NCBI RefSeq assembly: GCF_027912495.1
Contig: NZ_CP115463.1
Location: 1,821,501 to 1,885,500, forward strand
Direction of reading: 5' to 3'
Length of the DNA: 64,000 nucleotides
Origin: Caulobacter sp. NIBR1757
Lineage (GTDB): Bacteria; Pseudomonadota; Alphaproteobacteria; Caulobacterales; Caulobacteraceae
Positions 25,881 through 35,241 of the stretch are shown piece by piece; the stretch's first letter is position 1, and every line of letters begins with the position of its first letter. The notes beneath the pieces were generated by a model, which saw only the letters and a list, made by a program, of their open reading frames with translations, did not search any database and had not been told where the DNA came from. The position numbers and the translations under genes were made by a program.

Positions 25881-26371
25881 TGCGTATCGCCCCCGGATTG
25901 CTGGCGCTCAGCCTGGCCCTGACGCCGATAGCCGCCGCGACGGTCCCGGCGGATGCGGCCGCCGCGACCCCCAAGCGCACCGTTCCGCGCCTTGTCGGCG
26001 CCGTCACGCCGGGCAACGCCGCCCGCTACACGACCTTCATTGCGGACCGGCTGGACCAGGTGGTCGCCCTGCGCCTGAGCGTGACCCCTGGCTCGGACGG
26101 CGACTTCAAGGCGTCGAACTATCTGGCCCAGGTCAGCGGCGACCTGTTCATGGTCTTCAAGCGCGCGGGGGCGACAGAGGGCGGCATCGAGGTGGTGCTG
26201 CCGAAGGGCGAGGCCCGGCTGGTCGGCGGGGCCTATGTGGTCGAGGGCTTCTTTGTCGTGCGAAGCGGCGGCATGCATCAGGGCACACTGTCCTACGGGC
26301 TGGAGCGGATGGACCCCCGCATCGCGACGGCTGGCGGGGCGGTGGTCAGGGATATGCCGGTCGGGCCCTGA
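25877..26371 (+). CDS. Secreted hypothetical protein
   Basis: Family not recognised. The 164-residue product has a signal peptide (MMRIAPGLLALSLALTPIAAATVPADAAA) followed by a compact domain rich in beta-strand patterns, with PGNAARYTTFIADRLDQVVALRLSV in the middle. It may be periplasmic. Translation is coupled to exonuclease III through an ATGATG overlap; a functional link is not evident. No other start gives a better signal peptide. Confidence 0.65.
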   Translation: MMRIAPGLLALSLALTPIAAATVPADAAAATPKRTVPRLVGAVTPGNAARYTTFIADRLDQVVALRLSVTPGSDGDFKASNYLAQVSGDLFMVFKRAGATEGGIEVVLPKGEARLVGGAYVVEGFFVVRSGGMHQGTLSYGLERMDPRIATAGGAVVRDMPVGP

Positions 26372-26431
26372 CACCCATCTGTCACGGGTGGTTGCCGATG
26401 ATCCGCCAACCCCGTTCCTCTCAGGGGCGGT

Positions 26432-26890
26432 TCAGCCGGACGCCTTGGCGCGCCGCGCCTGGACCCGCTCGCGCCAATCGCGCTCGATGGAGCGCACCGG
26501 CCTGATGGTGGGCTTGTCCTGCTTCGTCGGGGCGCAAACGACGCGGATGACATCCTCGCCGTAGGTCCCGGGTACCGTGGCCTTCCACTGGCCGGAAACC
26601 GCAACCTCGTCGGTCGCGCGCTTGATCGGATAGGTCACGTCGGACAGCGAGAGGCTCATGTGACGTTTGCAGTCGAACGCCACCCGCTCGGTCTGTTGCA
26701 TTTTGGAGCGGTCGCCGTCGCGCGGCGGCAGGGCCAGACTGGAATGGACGAGGGCGTGCCGCTGCTCCGGCAAACTCGTTGTCTCGACATCACTGACGAT
26801 GATCAGGGCGTCGTCCGTGGCGGTCGCGATGAGCTGCTTGCCGCACCCGACGAGCAGCAGTGACATCGCCGCAATCCGAATGACTTTCAT
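26432..26890 (-). CDS. Hypothetical lipoprotein
   Basis: A 152-residue predicted lipoprotein: MKVIRIAAMSLLLVGCGKQ has a short hydrophobic core and lipobox LVGC with the lipidated Cys at residue 16. The mature part has no recognised domain, contains two further cysteines (CKRH and VVCAPT) that could form a disulfide, and ends in a strongly basic Arg/Lys-rich tail. It is convergent with the preceding secreted protein. Base composition is somewhat less GC-rich than neighbouring core genes. Confidence 0.6.
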   Translation of the reverse strand: MKVIRIAAMSLLLVGCGKQLIATATDDALIIVSDVETTSLPEQRHALVHSSLALPPRDGDRSKMQQTERVAFDCKRHMSLSLSDVTYPIKRATDEVAVSGQWKATVPGTYGEDVIRVVCAPTKQDKPTIRPVRSIERDWRERVQARRAKASG

Positions 26891-27113
26891 CCGCGCCTCC
26901 CAACAATTGTGAGGTTCGCACGCAGAAATTGCAGCTCGATTAAGGGATAATCTTGGGGCGCTGTAGAGGCTTCCACGCGCGGCTGTGCGGCTGCGGGCTG
27001 ATCGCCACGGAAATCCACATAGTGTCCCAGGATTATCCTCCCCGGATTTGCCGCCGTATTCCCCCTTTATGCGGCATGGACCGCCGTTCTTGCGTTGGTA
27101 GGAAGCAAGCCAG

Positions 27114-28415
27114 ATGGGAGCGTCGGTTATGGCCTGGGGTCTAGGATTGCGGATTTTGGCGATAGGGCTTAGCCTTCTTGCCGCCCCGGCCTTCGCCCAG
27201 GTTCAGCCCACCCCCGACGGTTGGCGTCCCGACCAGGCGGCCGCCAGGACTGAAGCCTTCATCGACGAGCAACTGGCGCTCTTCGCCAATCCGCCGGCGG
27301 GCGAGAACCGATATATCATTCTCAGCCGGGTCCGGATGCTGCGTCCCGACGACCCTACGGTGAAGCGGGAATTCCAGGAGGGCCCGGAAAGGGGCGACCC
27401 CGTCGCCTGGCTGGCCGAGGCGGCGCGCCTGACCCGAACATCCGATGTCCCCAGCCGCATCCGAGCGGTTTATCTCGCCGACCAGGCCCTGCGCGCCGAT
27501 CCCACCAATGTCCAGGCCCGGCTCATGCGGGCGAGGGCGCTCACGAACCTCAACATGGGCAAGCTTTCCGCGCTGGCTTGGGACGACGCGACACAGGCCC
27601 TGGCCGCCGATCCCACGTTGCACCGCGCCCATCTGGTCCGCGCCATCCTGTTTCTCCGGGGCAACGGCCTCAACGAAGCCCTGACGGAGCTGAACGCCGC
27701 CATCGCGCTGGCGCCCCGGGAAGCCGACTATCGCGCCCTGCGCGGCGAGACCCTGCTGGCCTTGGGACGACATCAGCCGGCGATCGATGATTTCACCGTG
27801 GCGCTCGGCGCCAGGCCCAACGACGGGGCCATCCTGCTGAATCGCGCCGGGGCCTATTTCAAGGCCAGGCGCCTTCCGCTCGCCCTCGCGGATCTTGAAG
27901 CCCTCGAGCGGCTGAAGCCCCAGTCTATTGAAGTCCAAGGTCTCTTGATCGAGGTTCTGGATGCGTCGGGCCGAAAGGCCGACGCTGACGCCCGCCACCT
28001 GGCGGTGATCGCCCGGGACGAGGCCGGAGTGCGCAAGAACCGGTATCTCGCCCAGCGAACCTCGCCCGCGCTCGTCAAGGCGGCGGCGGAGAAGCGGGCC
28101 CGAGATGCGTTCCAGTCTTTCGTCAACGACTACTCACCGGCGGAGTATTCCTACGAAAGCCTGATCTACCGGATGCAACATGCCGGCGATGCGCGTGATC
28201 CCGCGAAGGAACGCGGCATCCTGCTCGGCATGGCCAATGACGTGGACCGCCTCGCCAAGTCGGCTTTCCGAAAGGGCAGCGCCCTGTCGAAGTCGCCCGA
28301 CTTTCAATATCTGGGCCCGGAACTGTCGCTCAAGCTTGTCGAGTACCTGGCCGCTGTGGTGAGAATCCAGGACGGAATGAGCCGCATTGGTCCGGCCCTG
28401 CGTAACCCGGATTAG
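27114..28415 (+). CDS. Secreted TPR-repeat protein
   Basis: A 433-residue exported protein with tetratricopeptide-like repeats. The signal peptide runs to about residue 28 (WGLGLRILAIGLSLLAAPAFAQ). Helical repeats with the A-x-x-x-x-P spacing occur between about 120 and 260, for example ADPTNVQARLMRARAL, AADPTLHRAHLVRAILFL and ARPNDGAILLNRAGAYF. The C-terminal third has no repeats. The ATG at 27114 follows AGGAAG by 8 nt; an in-frame ATG at 27129 is also plausible and keeps the signal peptide. Partners are unknown. Confidence 0.7.
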   Translation: MGASVMAWGLGLRILAIGLSLLAAPAFAQVQPTPDGWRPDQAAARTEAFIDEQLALFANPPAGENRYIILSRVRMLRPDDPTVKREFQEGPERGDPVAWLAEAARLTRTSDVPSRIRAVYLADQALRADPTNVQARLMRARALTNLNMGKLSALAWDDATQALAADPTLHRAHLVRAILFLRGNGLNEALTELNAAIALAPREADYRALRGETLLALGRHQPAIDDFTVALGARPNDGAILLNRAGAYFKARRLPLALADLEALERLKPQSIEVQGLLIEVLDASGRKADADARHLAVIARDEAGVRKNRYLAQRTSPALVKAAAEKRARDAFQSFVNDYSPAEYSYESLIYRMQHAGDARDPAKERGILLGMANDVDRLAKSAFRKGSALSKSPDFQYLGPELSLKLVEYLAAVVRIQDGMSRIGPALRNPD

Positions 28416-28598
28416 GTTGCACGGAGCAGGAATTTCCATCCTTGGGCACCGGGCTCAGTCCAACAGTCTTCCGAAATCCGGTTCGGGTGTGAGCGCACAG
28501 CCCTTCGAGCGACAGGCGGACCGGTAGACCGTAAGGGCGGCCGCTGTCGATTGTCCCTAGCCCCCACCTTTCCTCCGCCCTATATCCCGCCGCTCTGC

Positions 28599-28871
28599 AT
28601 GGATGACGCTCGCCTGAAACGCTTGCGGATACGCGCCTGGCGGCGTGGTTTCCGGGAAATGGACCTTATTCTGGGGCCCTTCGCGGATCAGCACGCCCAG
28701 AGTCTGGACGAAGCCGAACTGGCCGCCTTCGAGGCGTTGCTGCTGGCCGACGATCAGGATGTCTACGGCTGGATCATCGGGCGGGAACCTCCGGCGCCCG
28801 AGCACGATACCTCCCTGATGAAGAAACTGCAGGCTTTCGACCCCAGCCAGGGCATCGACCGTGGCGCGTGA
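28599..28871 (+). CDS. sdhE: FAD assembly factor SdhE
   Basis: A 90-residue SdhE/YgfY/SDH5 protein that promotes covalent flavinylation of succinate dehydrogenase. The family signature RRGFREMDLILGPFAD contains the conserved Arg-Gly-x-x-Glu (RGFRE), followed by DDQDVYGWIIGRE. The ATG at 28599 gives the standard compact three- to five-helix bundle. It overlaps the mfd start by 11 bp, as in many alphaproteobacteria where sdhE precedes mfd. Confidence 0.9.
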   Translation: MDDARLKRLRIRAWRRGFREMDLILGPFADQHAQSLDEAELAAFEALLLADDQDVYGWIIGREPPAPEHDTSLMKKLQAFDPSQGIDRGA

Positions 28872-31800
28872 TGGCGACCTGAAGACCATCGCCAGGGCCG
28901 AGGGCCGGCTGGAGCTGACGTCGGCGCCGGAGGGCTTCGACGCCCTGGTGATGGCCGATCTGCTGCGGGCCCGGGGCGGGCCGGCGCTGTTCGTGGCCCG
29001 GGACGGCACGCGGGCCGAGGCCTTCATCGGGGCCATGGCCTTCTTCGCGCCGGAGATCGAGGTCGTCCACTTCCCCAGCTGGGACTGCCTGCCCTACGAC
29101 CGGGTCGGGCCGGCTGCGTCGGTCGCCGCCCAGCGCATGGCCACCCTCTCGCGGCTGGCGGCCGGGGTGGATGCCAAAAAGCCGCTGCTGCTGGTCGCGG
29201 CCATGGCCGGGGCCATGCAGCGGGTTCCGCCGCGCGCCTCGGTGATCGAGGCCAGCTATTCGACCCGGCCCGGCGCGACGGTGAAGATCGAGGACCTCGA
29301 GCGCTATTTCGCGGTCAACGGCTACCATCGGGCTTCCACTGTCTCTGAGCGCGGCGAGTTCGCGATCCGGGGCGGGGTCATCGACGTCTTCCCGCCGGCC
29401 GGCGAGGAGCCGGTGCGGCTCGACCTGTTCGGCGACACGCTGGAATCGATCCGCGCCTTCGATCCGGAGACGCAACGGTCGACGAAGCAGCTGCACGACA
29501 TCCGCCTGCTGCCGGTCAGCGAGGCCCTGCTCGACAAGGACGCGGTGGCCCGCTTCCGCAAGGGCTATGTCGGCGAGTTCGGCGCGCCGGGGCAGGACGC
29601 CCTCTATGAGGCGGTCCGCGAGGGTGGGCGCCGGGCCGGGATGGAGCACTGGCTGCCGCTGTTCTACCCGCGGCTGGAAACGCTGTTCGACTACCTGCCG
29701 GACGAGGCGCTGATCGCCTTCGACCACCAGGCGCTGGAGGCGCGCGAGGAGCGGCTGGCCGTCATCAACGACGCCTACGAGGCCCGCGCCGACGCCCAGC
29801 GCAAGGACAGCTATCGGCCGCTGAAGCCGGACGCGCTGTACCTGACGGCCCAGGAATTCGACGGGCTGATGAGCCTGCGGCCCACCCGCTGGTTCACGCC
29901 GTTCCAGCGCGACGGCGCGGCGGTCATCGACATGGGCGCGCGGCAGGGACGGACCTTCGCCGCCGAGCGGCAGCAGGACAGCGTCAACCTGTTCGAGGCC
30001 ACCGCCGCCCACGCCAAGGCCCTGTCGGAGGCCGGCAAGCGGGTGCTGTTCGCCAGCTGGTCGGACGGCAGTTCCGAACGCCTCGGCAGCATGCTGGCCG
30101 ATCACGGCATGAAGAAGCTGCCGGTCGCCAAATACTGGCAGGCGGCCAAGGCCAACGATCCCAAGGTCCCGCAGCGGGTGGTGCTGCCGCTGGAGCATGG
30201 GTTCGAGACCGACAACCTGGCGGTCATCAGCGAGACCGACATCCTCGGTGACCGCCTGGCCCGGCCGCGCAAGAAGCGCCGCGCCGCCAACTTCCTGGCC
30301 GAGGCCAGCGCCCTGACGCCCGGCGATCTGGTCGTCCACATCGACCACGGCATCGGCCGCTACGAAGGCCTCAAGACGCTGGAGGTGCAGCAGGCGCCGC
30401 ACGACTGCCTGGAGCTGCAGTACGGCGGCGAGGCCAAGCTCTACCTGCCGGTCGAGAACATCGACCTGCTCACCCGCTACGGCGCCGAGGGCGACGGGGT
30501 GCAGCTGGACAAGCTGGGCGGGGCCGCCTGGCAGTCGCGCAAGTCGAAGGCCAAGGAGCGGCTGCGGGTCATGGCCGAGGGCCTGATCGCCATCGCCGCC
30601 GCGCGCGCCACCAAGTCGGTCGAGGAGACCGATCCGCCGTCCGGCCTGTTCGACGAGTTCTGCGCCCGCTTCCCCTACGAGGAGACGGACGACCAGCTCA
30701 ATGCCATCGCCGATGTGCTGACCGATCTGGGCTCCGGCAAGCCAATGGACCGGCTGATCTGCGGCGACGTCGGCTTCGGCAAGACCGAGGTGGCGCTGCG
30801 CGCGGCCTTCGTCATGGCCATGAGCGGCAAGCAGGTGGCGGTGGTCTGCCCGACCACCCTGCTGGCCCGCCAGCACTTCAAGACCTTCACCGAGCGCTTC
30901 CAGGGCTGGCCGGTCAAGATCCGCCGGCTGTCGCGCCTGGCGCCCGCCGCCGAGGCCGCCGAGACCCGCGAGGGGCTGGCCAACGGCGAGTTCGAGATCG
31001 TCGTCGGCACCCATGCGGTGCTGAGCAAGCTGGTCAGCTTCAAGGACCTGGGGCTGGTCATCGTCGACGAGGAGCAGCACTTCGGGGTCAAGCACAAGGA
31101 GAAGCTCAAGGAGCTTCGCGCCGACGTGCACATGCTGACCCTGACCGCGACGCCGATCCCGCGCACCCTGCAGATGGCGCTGAGCGGCATCCGCGAGATG
31201 TCGATTATCGCCACGCCGCCGGTCGATAGGCTGGCGGTGCGGACCTACGTCATGCCGTGGGACGAGGTGAGCCTGCGCGAGGCCCTGCTGCGCGAGAAGT
31301 ATCGCGGCGGCCAGAGCTATTTCGTCACCCCGCGCATCAAGGACCTGCCGGATCTGGAGAAGTTCCTGCGCGTCTCGGTGCCCGAGGTGAAGTTCGTGGT
31401 CGGCCATGGCCAGATGGCCCCGACCCAGCTCGAGGAGGTGATGACCGCCTTCTACGACGGGCAGTACGACGTGCTGCTGTCGACGACGATCGTCGAGAGC
31501 GGGCTGGATATCCCTTCGGCCAACACGATGATCATCCACCGGGCCGACATGTTCGGCCTGAGCCAGCTGTACCAGCTGCGGGGACGGGTCGGGCGGTCGA
31601 AGGCGCGGGCCTACGCCTATATGACGACGCCGGTCGAGAAGACCCTGACCCTGTCGGCCGAGAAGCGGCTGCAGGTGCTGCAGAGCCTCGACAGCCTGGG
31701 GGCGGGCTTCCAGCTGGCCAGCCACGACCTCGACATTCGCGGCGGCGGCAACCTGCTGGGCGACGAGCAGAGCGGCCATATCCGCGAGATCGGGGTCGAG

Positions 31801-32328
31801 CTGTACCAGCAGATGCTGGAGGAGGCGGTGGCGGCGCTGAAGGAGCGGGCGGGCGAGGATTCGCTCAGTGACCGTGGCTGGTCGCCGGCCATCAACACCG
31901 GCGCCGCCGTGCTGATCCCGGAAGAGTATGTGCCGGACCTCAACGTCCGCCTGTCGCTGTACCGTCGCCTGTCGGAGGCCGAGAAGTCGGCCGACCGCGA
32001 GGCGCTTGCCGCCGAACTGATCGACCGCTTCGGGCCCTTGCCGCCGGAGACCGACAGCCTGCTGAAGGTCGTCGCGATCAAGGGGCTGTGCCGCGAGGCG
32101 AATGTGTCGAAGATCGATGTCGGGCCGAAGGGCGCGGTGATCCAGTTCCGGAACGACGTGTTCGAGAACCCCGGGGCGCTGGTGGGGCATATCGCCAAGA
32201 ACGGCGCCGTCTGGCGGCTGCGTCCGGACCAGAAGATCGTCGTGCAGGGCGAATGGGCGACGCCGGCGGCGCGGCTGGATGCGGCGGAGAAGGTGTTGAG
32301 CGTGTTGGCGAGGCTGGCGAGGGCCTAA
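28861..32328 (+). CDS. mfd: Transcription-repair coupling factor Mfd
   Basis: Removes RNA polymerase stalled at lesions and recruits UvrA. The 1155-residue protein shows the UvrB-homology region at the N-terminus (about 1-350), the polymerase-interacting CarD-like domain (DLVVHIDHGIGRYEGL near 490) and RecG-like translocase motifs: Walker A GDVGFGKTEVAL near 635, VDEEQHFG, LTATPIPRTL, QLRGRVGRS and a C-terminal TRCF domain. The GTG at 28861 overlaps sdhE. The TAA stop lies inside the left tip of a 219-bp palindromic element. Confidence 0.95.
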   Translation: MARDGDLKTIARAEGRLELTSAPEGFDALVMADLLRARGGPALFVARDGTRAEAFIGAMAFFAPEIEVVHFPSWDCLPYDRVGPAASVAAQRMATLSRLAAGVDAKKPLLLVAAMAGAMQRVPPRASVIEASYSTRPGATVKIEDLERYFAVNGYHRASTVSERGEFAIRGGVIDVFPPAGEEPVRLDLFGDTLESIRAFDPETQRSTKQLHDIRLLPVSEALLDKDAVARFRKGYVGEFGAPGQDALYEAVREGGRRAGMEHWLPLFYPRLETLFDYLPDEALIAFDHQALEAREERLAVINDAYEARADAQRKDSYRPLKPDALYLTAQEFDGLMSLRPTRWFTPFQRDGAAVIDMGARQGRTFAAERQQDSVNLFEATAAHAKALSEAGKRVLFASWSDGSSERLGSMLADHGMKKLPVAKYWQAAKANDPKVPQRVVLPLEHGFETDNLAVISETDILGDRLARPRKKRRAANFLAEASALTPGDLVVHIDHGIGRYEGLKTLEVQQAPHDCLELQYGGEAKLYLPVENIDLLTRYGAEGDGVQLDKLGGAAWQSRKSKAKERLRVMAEGLIAIAAARATKSVEETDPPSGLFDEFCARFPYEETDDQLNAIADVLTDLGSGKPMDRLICGDVGFGKTEVALRAAFVMAMSGKQVAVVCPTTLLARQHFKTFTERFQGWPVKIRRLSRLAPAAEAAETREGLANGEFEIVVGTHAVLSKLVSFKDLGLVIVDEEQHFGVKHKEKLKELRADVHMLTLTATPIPRTLQMALSGIREMSIIATPPVDRLAVRTYVMPWDEVSLREALLREKYRGGQSYFVTPRIKDLPDLEKFLRVSVPEVKFVVGHGQMAPTQLEEVMTAFYDGQYDVLLSTTIVESGLDIPSANTMIIHRADMFGLSQLYQLRGRVGRSKARAYAYMTTPVEKTLTLSAEKRLQVLQSLDSLGAGFQLASHDLDIRGGGNLLGDEQSGHIREIGVELYQQMLEEAVAALKERAGEDSLSDRGWSPAINTGAAVLIPEEYVPDLNVRLSLYRRLSEAEKSADREALAAELIDRFGPLPPETDSLLKVVAIKGLCREANVSKIDVGPKGAVIQFRNDVFENPGALVGHIAKNGAVWRLRPDQKIVVQGEWATPAARLDAAEKVLSVLARLARA

Positions 32329-32544
32329 ATCCTCCTTCGGCAGGCCGAAGGCCTGACGGGGGAGGGGGACCGCCCGCGCAGCGGGTGGTGGAGGGGGCAG
32401 CGCCGGCCGTTGCAGTTGCCATGAACGCGGTTGCCACAGCCGGGCCAGAACGCACTTCTTCCTGACAAGCCGGCGCTGCCCCCTCCACCACGACCTACGG
32501 TCGCGGTCCCCCTCCCCCGTGACTTCGTCCCGGAGGAGGATTTA
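32326..32544. repeat. 219-bp palindromic intergenic element
   Basis: The terminal inverted repeat TAAATCCTCC/GGAGGATTTA occupies 32326-32335 and 32535-32544. Two further perfect inverted pairs lie inside: 18 bp at 32356-32373 with 32503-32520, and 23 bp at 32385-32407 with 32469-32491 (core GGAGGGGGCAGCGCC). The short central part encodes nothing. This order of arms would fold into one long branched hairpin, typical of MITE-like repeats. The left tip supplies the mfd stop codon. The 20-bp stretch 32521-32540 recurs exactly at 62868-62887. Confidence 0.85.
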
Positions 32545-32595
32545 GTTGCCGCGTCGTCCCGCCACACCCTACCATCGCCGCAGGAGGCCCTCGCC

Positions 32596-33045
32596 ATGAC
32601 CAAGCTGACCGTGAACGGCAAACCGGTGACCGTGGCCTCCGAGCCGGACACGCCGCTGCTCTGGGTGCTGCGCGACGAGCTCGACCTCAAGGGCGCCAAG
32701 TACGGTTGCGGCATCGCCCAGTGCGGGGCCTGCACGGTGCTGGTCTCCGGCCAGCCGGTGCGGTCCTGCAGTCTGCCGGTCGGCGACATCGCCGGGGCCG
32801 AGATCACCACCATCGAGGGGCTGGCCAAGGATGACCCCGTGCAGAAGGCCTGGATCGATATCCAGGTCCCGCAATGCGGCTTCTGCCAGCCGGGCCAGAT
32901 CATGAGCGCCAAGGGGCTGCTGGCCGAGAACCCCAAGCCCGACGACGCCGCCATCGATGCGGGCATGGCCGGCAACCTCTGTCGCTGCGGCACCTATCTG
33001 CGCATCCGCGCCGCCATCAAGGCGGCCAGCGGCCAGGCCGCGTGA
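32596..33045 (+). CDS. [2Fe-2S] subunit of a molybdenum hydroxylase (IorA-like)
   Basis: Small iron-sulfur subunit of a xanthine-oxidase-family enzyme, 149 residues. The N-terminal plant-type ferredoxin cluster ligands are in [13 protein letters not shown] plus the later SC, and the C-terminal all-helical cluster domain has CGFCQPGQ and NLCRCGTY. This two-cluster layout without an FAD subunit matches isoquinoline 1-oxidoreductase alpha subunits. The start at 32596 follows CAGGAGG. It precedes the large subunit by 14 bp. The real substrate is unknown. Confidence 0.88.
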   Translation: MTKLTVNGKPVTVASEPDTPLLWVLRDELDLKGAKYGCGIAQCGACTVLVSGQPVRSCSLPVGDIAGAEITTIEGLAKDDPVQKAWIDIQVPQCGFCQPGQIMSAKGLLAENPKPDDAAIDAGMAGNLCRCGTYLRIRAAIKAASGQAA

Positions 33046-33059
33046 GAGGAGATCCAGCC

Positions 33060-35186
33060 ATGAACGCTCCCCTCAACCGCCGCGCCTTCCTCGCCACCAG
33101 CGGCGCCTTCACCGTCAGCTTTGTCGTCACCCCGCCGGCCGGGGCCCAGAACGGAACCGCCGCCGCCTGGACCGCCTATCTGGTCATCGGCGCGGACGGC
33201 CGCATCCTGCTGCATTCCCCGACCACCGAGATGGGGCAGGGGACCCATACCGCCCACGCCGCCATCATCGCCGACGAGATCGGCGTGCCGCTGGCCTGGG
33301 TCAGCGTCGACACTCCCGAACCGTCCGACCCGTTCCGGCGCGGCGGCCAGATGGGCTCGGGCGGCAGCCAGGGCGTGCGCGCCTGGTGGGACGCCCTGCG
33401 CAAGGTCGGGGCCTCGGCCCGCCAGAGCCTGATCGAGGCGGCCGCCGCCAAGGCCAAGGTCCCGGCCGCCGAGGTTACCATCGTCGATGGCAGGCTGCTG
33501 CGGGCCGGCAAACCGCTGATGCCGCTCGGCGAGGCGGCGAAGCTGGCGGCCGCCAGCCCGGCCGTCGAGGGCGTTCCCAAGGACCCCAAGAGCTACACCA
33601 TCGTCGGCAAATCGACCCCGCGGGTCGATATCCCGGCCAAGGTGCGCGGCGAGCCGATCTTCTCGTCCGATTTCACCCTGCCGGGCATGGTCTACGCCTG
33701 CGCCGTGCTGTCGCCGGTCTGGACCGGCAAGGTCGCCAAGCTGAATGACGCGCCGGCCCTGGCCGTCAAGGGCGTGACGCGGGTCGTGGCCTTCGACGGC
33801 GGCGCGGCGGTGGTGGCGAAAACCCAGTGGGCGGCCATGAAGGGCGCCCAGGCGCTGGAGGTCTCCTGGGCCTCGACGGCCTATGACGGGCTCAGCTCCG
33901 ACGCCATCTCGGCGGCCATGCTGACGGGCCTGGACAAGGACGCCGAGGCCATCGTCGCCCGCAACGACGCGGGCGTGCCCGCCGCCCTGGCCGGCGCCGC
34001 CAAGGTGGTCGAGGCCGACTACGAGGTGCCCTACATCGCCCACACCCCGATGGAGCCCTGGTCGGTGACCATCGCCCCGACCGCCGACGGCGGGCTTGAA
34101 CTGTGGGGACCGTTCCAGACCCAGGACCGCAACCGGGGCACCGCAGCCAAGGCCGCCGGCCTGCCGGTCGAAAAGGTCAAGCTGCACACCCTGATGCTGG
34201 GCGGCGGCTTCGGGCGGCGGCTGGGGGATGACGGCATCCCGGCGGCTGTCGCCGTGGCCATGGCTCTCAAGACGCCGGTCAAGGTCTTCTGGCGGCGCGA
34301 GGACGAGATCGGCCAGGGCTGGTATCGCCCCGCACAGGTCGCCCGCATGAAGGCGGCGCTGGGCAAGGACGGCAAGCTGACCGCCTTCCACATCCGCACG
34401 GCCGGCCCCTCGATGCGCGACAGCTTCGCGCCCGGCGGCCTGCCCAAGGGCCAGATCGACGGCTCCTCGGTGCAGATCCTGCCCGACATCCTCTACAGGT
34501 TCCCGGCCTACAGGATCGACTGGGTGCGGGTCGATCAGGTCATCCCCATGGCCCCCTGGCGGTCGGTCGGGGCCACACAGAACGGCTATTTTGTCGAGAG
34601 CTTCCTCGACGAGGTGGCGCTGGCGGCCGGCAAGGACCCGGTGCAGCTGCGCCGCGAGCTGCTGGCCGACAATCCGCGCGCCCTGAAGGTCATCGACGCC
34701 GCCGCCGAGGCCGGCGACTGGGGCAAGGCCCTGCCGAAGGGGCGGGCGCGGGGCTTCGCCTTCGTCTACAGCTTCGCCAGCCTTTGCGCCCATGTGGTCG
34801 AGGCCAGCCTGGATGGCGGCGTCGTCACCGTCCACAAGGTGACCTGCGTCATCGACTGCGCCCGCGTCGTCACCCCGGACGGGGCCCGCAACCAGATGGA
34901 GGGCGGTATCGTCCAGGGGCTGTCCACGGCCTTGTTCGAAGGCATCGAGGTGGCGAACGGCTCCTGCCAAAACCGCAACTTCGACGGCTACCGGATCATG
35001 CGGATGAACGAGGCGCCGAAGGTCATCGAGACCATTTTCATCGAAAACGACGAGCCGGTGCTTGGCGGCATCGGCGAGCCCGGCCTGCCGCCGGCGACCC
35101 CGGCGCTGGTCAATGCGCTGGCGAAACTGACCGGCAAGCCGATCCGCAAGCTGCCGATCTCGGCGGTGCTTGACCAAGCGTCGTGA
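33060..35186 (+). CDS. Molybdopterin-binding subunit of a xanthine-dehydrogenase-family oxidoreductase (IorB-like)
   Basis: Large catalytic subunit of 708 residues. It starts with a twin-arginine signal (NRRAFLATSG, residues 6-15), implying folded export with the iron-sulfur subunit riding along. Molybdopterin contacts of the IorB type are visible in TTEMGQGTHTAHAAIIADE, GGGFGRRLGDDG and the C-terminal GGIGEPGLPPATPALVNA, where the last Glu is the expected catalytic base. The neighbour provides two [2Fe-2S] clusters; electrons would pass to a cytochrome. Substrate, probably an aldehyde or N-heterocycle, is not predictable. Confidence 0.88.
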   Translation: MNAPLNRRAFLATSGAFTVSFVVTPPAGAQNGTAAAWTAYLVIGADGRILLHSPTTEMGQGTHTAHAAIIADEIGVPLAWVSVDTPEPSDPFRRGGQMGSGGSQGVRAWWDALRKVGASARQSLIEAAAAKAKVPAAEVTIVDGRLLRAGKPLMPLGEAAKLAAASPAVEGVPKDPKSYTIVGKSTPRVDIPAKVRGEPIFSSDFTLPGMVYACAVLSPVWTGKVAKLNDAPALAVKGVTRVVAFDGGAAVVAKTQWAAMKGAQALEVSWASTAYDGLSSDAISAAMLTGLDKDAEAIVARNDAGVPAALAGAAKVVEADYEVPYIAHTPMEPWSVTIAPTADGGLELWGPFQTQDRNRGTAAKAAGLPVEKVKLHTLMLGGGFGRRLGDDGIPAAVAVAMALKTPVKVFWRREDEIGQGWYRPAQVARMKAALGKDGKLTAFHIRTAGPSMRDSFAPGGLPKGQIDGSSVQILPDILYRFPAYRIDWVRVDQVIPMAPWRSVGATQNGYFVESFLDEVALAAGKDPVQLRRELLADNPRALKVIDAAAEAGDWGKALPKGRARGFAFVYSFASLCAHVVEASLDGGVVTVHKVTCVIDCARVVTPDGARNQMEGGIVQGLSTALFEGIEVANGSCQNRNFDGYRIMRMNEAPKVIETIFIENDEPVLGGIGEPGLPPATPALVNALAKLTGKPIRKLPISAVLDQAS

Positions 35187-35241
35187 AAATGTCGGCGGGG
35201 CGCCCTATGAGGACGCTCCGCATCGTTGTTCAGGTAGGTCC

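Noticed and set aside
28774-32190. A 1138-codon minus-strand open frame opposite mfd
   Set aside because: It is the complement of the mfd coding sequence and encodes no recognisable domain. The same reasoning removes similar frames opposite recJ, recG, hppA, glyA, the IorB-like gene and the phosphatase.
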